NCBI RefSeq assembly: GCF_003570885.1
Contig: NZ_QXJC01000007.1
Span: 1 to 64,000 of the forward strand
Source of the DNA: Simplicispira hankyongi
Lineage (GTDB): Bacteria; Pseudomonadota; Gammaproteobacteria; Burkholderiales; Burkholderiaceae_C
Length of the DNA: 64,000 nt
Reading direction: 5' to 3'
The notes under the pieces are model-generated. The model ran no database searches and was not told where the DNA came from. It saw nothing but the letters and a program-made list of their open reading frames with translations. Shown here piece by piece: positions 58,137 through 64,000 of the stretch (positions are counted from its first letter, which is position 1; every line of letters begins with the position of its first letter). A program made the translations under genes and the position numbers.

Positions 58137-59420
58137 GTGCAGGACGCCAGCATTGAGCTTGTGCGCGCCAAGCGCCTGGCACTCGCCTTGCTGGTTCTGG
58201 CCGCTGCGGTGTTCGTCGGTACGAGCCTGGCGCCGCCGCATCTGGCGGTGCTGGCACTCAAAGCCGTGGCCGAGGCCGCCATGGTGGGCGCGCTGGCCGA
58301 CTGGTTCGCCGTGCGCGCGCTGTTTCACCGCGTGCCCTTGCCGTTCATCTCGCGGCACACGGCCATCATTCCGCGCAACAAGGACCGCATTGGGCGCAAC
58401 CTGGCGCAGTTTGTGCGCGAGAAGTTTCTTGACACCGATTCCCTGGTCGCGCTGATCCGCCGCCGCGACCCTGCCGCCCTGGTGGCCAACTGGCTTACCC
58501 GCCCGGCCAATGCCCGGTTGGTGGCGGCGCAGGTGGCGCGCATGCTGGCGGCCGCGCTGCAGGCGCTGGAAGACGCGCAGGTCGAGCGCTTTGTGCAGCG
58601 CGCGCTGCGCTCGGTGGTGGGGCAGATGGACCTGGCGCGGCTTGGCTCCGAGCTGCTCGCCGCGCTCACCCAGGGCGGGCGCCACCAGCAATTGCTTGAT
58701 CAGGCGCTCTCGCGGCTCATCGCCGTGTTGCAAGAGGAGGAAACGCGCCAGCTCATCGCCAGCACGCTGGTCGGCTGGCTCAAGCGCGAGCACCCGCGCA
58801 AGGAAAAGCTCCTGCCCACCGACTGGCTGGGCGACAAGGGGTCGGCCATGGTGGCCAATGCGCTGGAGAGCCTGCTGGCCGACATTGCCGCGCACCCCGA
58901 GCACCGGCTGCGCGCGCAGTTTGACGAAGCGGTGCACGAATGGATAGCGCGCCTGCGCAGCGACCCGGCTTGGCTGCAGCACGCCGAGGATTTCCGCCAC
59001 TACCTCAGCCACGACGCGGCGCTGGCTGAGTATGTGCAATCGCTCTGGCGCAGCGCCCGTAGCGCGTTGCTGGCCGACCTGGCGCGGGAAGACTCGGGAA
59101 CCGCAGCGCGCGTGCGCCGCATGGCGCTGTGGCTGGGCCACGCGCTGGCGGGCGACGAGCGGCTGCGCGCTTCGCTCAACGTGCGGCTGGAGCGCTGGGT
59201 GCAGGGCCTGGCGCCCGAGGCGTCGCGCTTCATCGCCCAGCACATCGAGCAGACCGTGAGCGCCTGGGACGCACGCGAGATGTCCGCGCTCATTGAGCTG
59301 CACATCGGGCGCGACCTGCAGTTCATCCGCGTCAACGGCACGCTGGTGGGCGGGCTGGTGGGGCTGGTGCTGTTTGTGCTGTCGCATGGGGCGCAAGTGG
59401 TGCGCGCGCTAGGCACGTAA
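58137..59420 (+). CDS. DUF445 family membrane protein
   Basis: 427 residues with a GTG start after GGCAGGG. N-terminal hydrophobic segment (LALALLVLAAAVFVG), then ALKAVAEAAMVGALADWFAVRALFH, long Arg/Ala-rich helices, and a C-terminal membrane segment (LVGGLVGLVLFVLSHG). Function unknown. It is the last non-cas gene before the CRISPR operon. Confidence 0.88.
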   Translation: MQDASIELVRAKRLALALLVLAAAVFVGTSLAPPHLAVLALKAVAEAAMVGALADWFAVRALFHRVPLPFISRHTAIIPRNKDRIGRNLAQFVREKFLDTDSLVALIRRRDPAALVANWLTRPANARLVAAQVARMLAAALQALEDAQVERFVQRALRSVVGQMDLARLGSELLAALTQGGRHQQLLDQALSRLIAVLQEEETRQLIASTLVGWLKREHPRKEKLLPTDWLGDKGSAMVANALESLLADIAAHPEHRLRAQFDEAVHEWIARLRSDPAWLQHAEDFRHYLSHDAALAEYVQSLWRSARSALLADLAREDSGTAARVRRMALWLGHALAGDERLRASLNVRLERWVQGLAPEASRFIAQHIEQTVSAWDAREMSALIELHIGRDLQFIRVNGTLVGGLVGLVLFVLSHGAQVVRALGT

Positions 59421-59521
59421 TCAAAAAAATCGCTACAGGGCGTGCAGTATGTTGTCCACATCTCGCAGGCGATTGCGATGGTGTGACTTTGAAGCTTCTG
59501 ACAAGAAAGGGCAGGGAGCCT

Positions 59522-60514
59522 ATGAACGAAGTCGCGTCATCCGACCTCAAAGCCATACTGCACTCGCAGCGGGCCAATATCTACTATCTGGAACACTGCC
59601 GTGTGTTGGTGAATGGCGGGCGTGTCGAATATGTGACCGATGCGGGCAAGAAGAGCCTTTACTGGAACATTCCTATCGCCAACACTACCAGCATATTGCT
59701 GGGCACGGGTACTTCGATCACTCAGGCGGCCATGCGCGAGTTGGCCAAGGCGGGGGTTCTGGTGGGGTTCTGCGGCGGTGGTGGCACGCCGCTGTTCAGT
59801 GCCAACGAGATCGATATTGAGGTGGCTTGGCTGTCGCCTCAAAGTGAATACCGTCCCATCGAATACTTGCAGGCTTGGGTGAAGTTCTGGTTTGAAGACG
59901 AACTGCGCCTGCACGCGGCCAAGGCCTTGCAGGGTTGGCGTCTGCAGCGATTGCTGAAGGAGTGGGACACACGCACATTGCGTGAGGCCGGTTTTTCCGT
60001 GGATTTGGCGCGGCTTCAAACGCTGGTGCAACAGTTTCAGCAGCGGATTGCTCATGCTCCCGACGTGACGGCTCTGTTGACGGACGAAGCTCGCTTGACC
60101 AAAGCTTTGTTCAAGCTGGCGGTGGATACCGTGGGCTATGGCGAGTTCACACGCGCCAAACACGGCAGCGGTACCGATGCAGCCAATCGTTTTCTGGACC
60201 ATGGCAATTACCTGGCCTACGGACTGGGTGCCACGGCCACTTGGGTGCTGGGCCTGCCACACGGCTTGGCCGTGCTGCATGGCAAAACGCGGCGCGGTGG
60301 CCTGGTGTTTGATGCCGCCGATCTGGTCAAGGATGCGGCCATATTGCCCCAGGCTTTTTTGTCGGCGATGCGCGGTGACGATGAACAACAGTTTCGCCGC
60401 CAGTGCATCGAAGCACTCACGCGCAGTGAGTCGCTGGATTTCATGATCGACACGCTCAAGCAGATTGCGATCGAGACCGCCCGCATGGCCGCCAGCCCAG
60501 AGGCCAAAGCATGA
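59522..60514 (+). CDS. cas1: CRISPR-associated endonuclease Cas1, type I-F
   Basis: Spacer-integration nuclease. 330 residues from the ATG at 59522 (AGGGAG before it): MNEVASSDLKAILHSQRANI. The Cas1 of P. aeruginosa I-F has metal residues E190, H254, D265 and D268; here E189 (TDEARLTKALF), H253 (LPHGLAVLHG), D264 and D267 (FDAADLVKDA) match with a shift of one, so it looks catalytically complete. In-frame codons from 59483 were excluded. It overlaps cas3 (ATGA). Confidence 0.96.
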   Translation: MNEVASSDLKAILHSQRANIYYLEHCRVLVNGGRVEYVTDAGKKSLYWNIPIANTTSILLGTGTSITQAAMRELAKAGVLVGFCGGGGTPLFSANEIDIEVAWLSPQSEYRPIEYLQAWVKFWFEDELRLHAAKALQGWRLQRLLKEWDTRTLREAGFSVDLARLQTLVQQFQQRIAHAPDVTALLTDEARLTKALFKLAVDTVGYGEFTRAKHGSGTDAANRFLDHGNYLAYGLGATATWVLGLPHGLAVLHGKTRRGGLVFDAADLVKDAAILPQAFLSAMRGDDEQQFRRQCIEALTRSESLDFMIDTLKQIAIETARMAASPEAKA

Positions 60515-63500
60515 ACGTGCTGTTCGTTTCGCAATGCAGCAAGCGTGCGCTGACCGAAACCCGCCGCATCCTCGACCAGTTTGCCGAACGCCGTGGTGAG
60601 CGCACTTGGCAAACTTCCATCACCCAGGCCGGACTCGATACCGCGCGCAAGCTCTTGCGTGCAACGGCCCGCAAGAACACTGCCGTAGCCTGCCACTGGA
60701 TACGCGGGCGTGACCACAGCGAGTTGCTGTGGGTGGTGGGCGATGCGCACCAGTTCAACCCCGAAGGTGCGGTGCCCACCAACACCACCGCCAGCAATGT
60801 GCTGCGTACAGAAGATGAAAACGCCTGGCACCACTTGCCTCTGATGACGGCACTGGCAGCCCTGGCGGCCCTGCTGCACGACCTGGGCAAGGCCACGCAG
60901 GCGTTTCAGGACAGGCTCAAACACCTCGGCGTGCGCGAGCGCAATCACTATCGGCACGAATGGGTGTCGGTGCGCTTGTTCCAGGCGTTTGTGGGGCAGG
61001 ACGACGATCCAGGCTGGCTTCTGCGGCTGGCGGCCTGCGCAGATTCAGAGATCGATGCCGCCGCCTTCGAGGCGCAGTGGCTGGACCATGCCGCCAAGCG
61101 ATTGCTGCGCGATGGGCTGGATACCCATATCGCAAGCGACAGCACTACCAGTCCCCATAATCCGTTTCGCTGCTTGCCCCCACTTGCCCAAGCTGTCGCG
61201 TGGCTGGTGCTGACGCACCATCGGCTGCCCTGCAAGCCTGTCCTTAAAAGAGAGCGGGACCACGACGACGAAAGCGAAGAGCCTGGCCAGAAGTGGTGCC
61301 GTTTCGGCACCAAGCCACCGTTTCTCAACAGCAATGAGCTGGACGGCCTGCTCACACAAATACATGCCGACTGGAACGAGCCCCGCGAAGCGGCAGATTC
61401 CACCACCGTGCGTACTTATTGGACCTTCCCGCACGGTCTGCCCGTCGCCACGCTGCCCTGGCGCAAGCAGGCGGCACGCTATGCCCGCAAGCTCCAAGAA
61501 CTGGCCCAGGCACCCGCCAGCACATTTGTGTTGCACGACCCTTTCACCATGCATGTGGCACGCCTGTGCCTGATGCTGGCAGACCACCACTACTCCAGCA
61601 TCAGCGACGATGCGCGCCGCCAGCCGTATCGCAACCCTGGCTACCCGCTCTACGCCAATACTGTTAAAAATGATAGCTGTAAGCGCTTGCCAGATAAGCG
61701 CCATAGCCCTATTTTTAATCAAACTTTGGACGAGCACCTGCTGGGCGTACAAGCCCACGCCACGCTGGTAGCACGCTCGCTGCCCAGTTTGACGCGCAGC
61801 CTGCCCGCCCTCAAGAACCACAAGTCCCTCAAAAGGCGCAGCGCCGACGCCCGCTTTTCCTGGCAAGACCAGGCCGCCGATCTGGCTGCCAGCGTGCGGG
61901 CTCGTACCGCTGCGCAAGGTGCTTTCATCGTCAACATGGCGTCCACCGGCTGCGGCAAAACCTTGGGCAACGCACGGATCATGAATGCGCTGGCGGACCC
62001 TGCCACGGGCATGCGCTGTGCATTTGCCATTGGCCTGCGCACGCTCACGCTGCAAACCGGGCGTGTCTTCCAAAACGATCTGCTTCTGAGCGATGAGCAA
62101 CTCGCCATTCAGGTCGGTGGCGCGGCCAGCCGGGCCTTGTTTGAATACTGGGAGCAACAAGCCGAGGCCACCGGCTCCGCCTCCAGCCAGCAGCTGTTCG
62201 ATGAGGGCGGCGCCGTGCTTTACGAAGGCAACAACCAGCATCCCTTGCTACAACGGCTGACGGATGACGCGCAAGTACGTCGCCTGTTGGCGGCCCCGCT
62301 GCTCGTCTGCACCGTAGACCATCTCACTCCCGCCACCGAAAGCCTGCGCGGTGGCCGCCAGATCGCCCCCATGCTGCGCCTCATGACCGGTGACCTGGTG
62401 CTGGACGAACCCGACGACTTTGACATGGCCGACCTGCCCGCGCTCACGCGGTTGGTGCATTGGGCGGGCCTGTTGGGCAGCCGCGTGCTGCTGTCGTCCG
62501 CGACCTTGCCGCCCGCGCTGGTGGAAGGGCTGTTTCTGGCCTACCGCGCCGGGCGCGCTGTGTATCAGAAGCACCGCAGCGAGCGCCCCAGTGAGGCGGC
62601 GAACATCTGCTGCCTGTGGATCGACGAGTTCCATCACACCTCGCAAGACTGCGCCGAGGGTGCCGCCTTCCGCGAAGCACACACCCAATACGTGCACAAG
62701 CGCGTAGCCAAGCTGAAGCAGGCCGAAGTGCGGCGCCTTGCGCGGATTGCGCTGCTACCCGACAACTGGCACAACTTGAAGGAGCACGAGCGACGCCAGG
62801 ACTTTGCCCGCCTGGTGCTGGAGCAGGCGTGGCAACTGCACCAGCAGCCCCACAGCCACAGCGCAGACCCCGATAGCGGCAAGCACGTCAGCCTGGGCCT
62901 GATCCGCATGGCCAATATCGCCCCGTTGTTTGATGTGGCGCTGGCCATCTACCAGCAGGGTGCACCTGCGCCCGGTGTGCGTATCCACCTGTGCGTGTAC
63001 CACTCGCAGTTCCCCCTGCTGCTGCGCTCGGCCATCGAGCAACAGCTCGACACCCTGCTCAACCGCCGGAGCCAAGATGGAGTCGATCCGGTGCTGCAGC
63101 GCCCAGCCTTGCGTGCGCTCATCGACGCCCACCCCGAGCCCCACCACCTGTTCATTGTGCTGGGCAGCCCCGTCACCGAAGTGGGCCGCGACCACGACTA
63201 CGACTGGACCGTGGTTGAGCCTTCGTCCATGCGCTCGCTCATCCAGCTCGCTGGGCGCGTGCGGCGGCATCGGCTGGGTGCCGTGGGCGAGGTAAACATG
63301 GTGGCGCTCGACAGCAACTTGCGGCACTTCAAGGACAAGGATGGAGCCGCCTTCTGCAGACCAGGGTTTGAGACGGATTACCCGCCCTTCCAACTCAAGT
63401 CCCATCACATGCACGATTTGATGGCGCGGGAAATGCGGGGCGCTGACGCATGGGCCGTAGACGCCCAGCCCCGCGTTGCCTTGGCTCCCGGCAAGTTATT

Positions 63501-64000
63501 CCCCAGCCGCTGCCTCGTGGACCTAGAGCACGCCCGTATGCACGACACCATGCTGCCTCGGCCAGAGGGCGCCAGTCCAGTACCTCCATTGCGCACTGCA
63601 AGTCTGCACTGGGCTCACCCCGATCACCTGTGGCTCACCGGCCTCCTGCCGCAGTACCAGCGCTTTCGATACGACCCTCTGCCGCGTGAAGATGTGGCGC
63701 TGCTGCCCGATGAGGATGAAGAAACGCTGCGGCTGCACCGCGTGGAAGATGGAGCGCGACGTGGCGACAAGCTGTACGTGCCCGTGCACACAAGCCTTTG
63801 CCACGATCTGCCGCAGGCGCTGCTGACATCACCGAGCGTCTCACCCTGGCCGCAGGTCGATTTGCTGGACGAATTGACCGCCCTGGCCCAGGCGCAAGGC
63901 CTGTCGCTGCAGCAATGTGCGCAGCGCTATGCCACCGCCAGCCTGCCTCGCAAACAAAATGGCTGGCTGTTCCACCAAGCGCTGGGTTTCACCGTCAAGA
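60511..64000 (+). CDS. cas3: Cas2-Cas3 fusion (type I-F), partial at window end
   Basis: Fused Cas2 plus Cas3 nuclease-helicase. From ATG 60511, 1163 codons are open to the window edge. The Cas2-like domain covers about 1-90; the HD motif is His123-Asp124 (LLHDLGKATQAF), with ADHHYSS later. Helicase: Walker A STGCGKT with Lys483, DEPD at 632-635, LLSSATLPPAL, and RQLAGRVRRHR-type motif VI (LAGRVRRHR). A dispersed repeat adds about 19 codons near residues 385-403, before the helicase. Csy genes and the array are expected beyond the window; the stop is not seen. Confidence 0.94.
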   Translation, partial: MNVLFVSQCSKRALTETRRILDQFAERRGERTWQTSITQAGLDTARKLLRATARKNTAVACHWIRGRDHSELLWVVGDAHQFNPEGAVPTNTTASNVLRTEDENAWHHLPLMTALAALAALLHDLGKATQAFQDRLKHLGVRERNHYRHEWVSVRLFQAFVGQDDDPGWLLRLAACADSEIDAAAFEAQWLDHAAKRLLRDGLDTHIASDSTTSPHNPFRCLPPLAQAVAWLVLTHHRLPCKPVLKRERDHDDESEEPGQKWCRFGTKPPFLNSNELDGLLTQIHADWNEPREAADSTTVRTYWTFPHGLPVATLPWRKQAARYARKLQELAQAPASTFVLHDPFTMHVARLCLMLADHHYSSISDDARRQPYRNPGYPLYANTVKNDSCKRLPDKRHSPIFNQTLDEHLLGVQAHATLVARSLPSLTRSLPALKNHKSLKRRSADARFSWQDQAADLAASVRARTAAQGAFIVNMASTGCGKTLGNARIMNALADPATGMRCAFAIGLRTLTLQTGRVFQNDLLLSDEQLAIQVGGAASRALFEYWEQQAEATGSASSQQLFDEGGAVLYEGNNQHPLLQRLTDDAQVRRLLAAPLLVCTVDHLTPATESLRGGRQIAPMLRLMTGDLVLDEPDDFDMADLPALTRLVHWAGLLGSRVLLSSATLPPALVEGLFLAYRAGRAVYQKHRSERPSEAANICCLWIDEFHHTSQDCAEGAAFREAHTQYVHKRVAKLKQAEVRRLARIALLPDNWHNLKEHERRQDFARLVLEQAWQLHQQPHSHSADPDSGKHVSLGLIRMANIAPLFDVALAIYQQGAPAPGVRIHLCVYHSQFPLLLRSAIEQQLDTLLNRRSQDGVDPVLQRPALRALIDAHPEPHHLFIVLGSPVTEVGRDHDYDWTVVEPSSMRSLIQLAGRVRRHRLGAVGEVNMVALDSNLRHFKDKDGAAFCRPGFETDYPPFQLKSHHMHDLMAREMRGADAWAVDAQPRVALAPGKLFPSRCLVDLEHARMHDTMLPRPEGASPVPPLRTASLHWAHPDHLWLTGLLPQYQRFRYDPLPREDVALLPDEDEETLRLHRVEDGARRGDKLYVPVHTSLCHDLPQALLTSPSVSPWPQVDLLDELTALAQAQGLSLQQCAQRYATASLPRKQNGWLFHQALGFTVK
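61663..61719 (+). repeat. Dispersed palindromic repeat, copy 8, inside cas3
   Basis: ATAGCTGTAAGCGCTTGC, then AGATAAGCGCCATAGCCCTA with TTTTTAAT following, nearly consensus. It is an exact multiple of three bases and keeps the cas3 frame open as KNDSCKRLPDKRHSPIFN. Confidence 0.8.

Noticed and set aside
59421-59521. CRISPR array or leader just upstream of cas1
   Set aside because: No repeated unit of 28 bp was found in this 101-bp gap; nothing in the window forms an array.

Overview
The window is a chromosomal segment of a high-GC betaproteobacterium, most likely a Comamonadaceae member close to Acidovorax. This rests on recognised proteins and gene order (ribosomal, RNA polymerase, ATP synthase, ybeD-lipB-lipA, pilT/pilU), a DUF4390-ntrY-ntrX block, a short PTS operon without sugar permease, and a small dispersed repeat that I associate with this family. 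No database search was run.

Layout. 1-6.7 kb: tuf copy 1 and the S10 ribosomal operon (rpsJ, rplC, rplD, rplW, rplB, rpsS, rplV, rpsC, rplP, rpmC, rpsQ), ending in a strong terminator. 6.8-9.5 kb: GNAT acetyltransferase, TlpA-like thioredoxin, a small lipoprotein and a shattered MFS transporter pseudogene. 9.5-12 kb: EIIA(Man)-HPr-EI phosphorelay. 12-14.4 kb: a relic of a DMT transporter, then lipA, lipB, ybeD (minus strand). 14.6-21.9 kb: complete F1Fo ATP synthase operon. 22-25.7 kb: TPM/LemA cluster, a hypothetical gene and a dihaem cytochrome c. 25.8-39.9 kb: tRNA-Arg, Tyr, Gly, Thr, tuf copy 2, tRNA-Trp, secE, nusG, rplK, rplA, rplJ, rplL, rpoB, rpoC. 40-45.3 kb: a 167-bp MITE-like element, rsmB, a DUF4390 protein, the NtrY/NtrX-like two-component pair and tRNA-Phe. 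45.6-50.6 kb: Hsp70-like protein, rsmI, yraN, diaA-like gene, BON-domain lipoprotein, 3-hydroxyisobutyrate-dehydrogenase-type reductase. 50.7-54.4 kb: pilU, a cNMP-binding protein, pilT, yggS. 54.4-59.4 kb: DUF3617, Nramp-type transporter, class V aminotransferase, FKBP, DUF445. 59.5-64 kb: the start of a type I-F CRISPR-Cas operon (cas1, cas2-3), cut by the window edge.

Most of the window is conserved housekeeping core: translation, transcription, energy and lipoylation. The accessory parts are the repeats, pseudogenes and the cas operon. The most interesting signal is a ~43-bp imperfect palindromic repeat family with at least eight copies here. Four lie inside reading frames: it encodes the signal-peptide core of a YgcG-like protein, about 19 codons inside cas3, and in-frame segments of rsmB and a dehydrogenase. 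The copies are read in different frames and orientations. I found no clearly new multi-gene system in the window.
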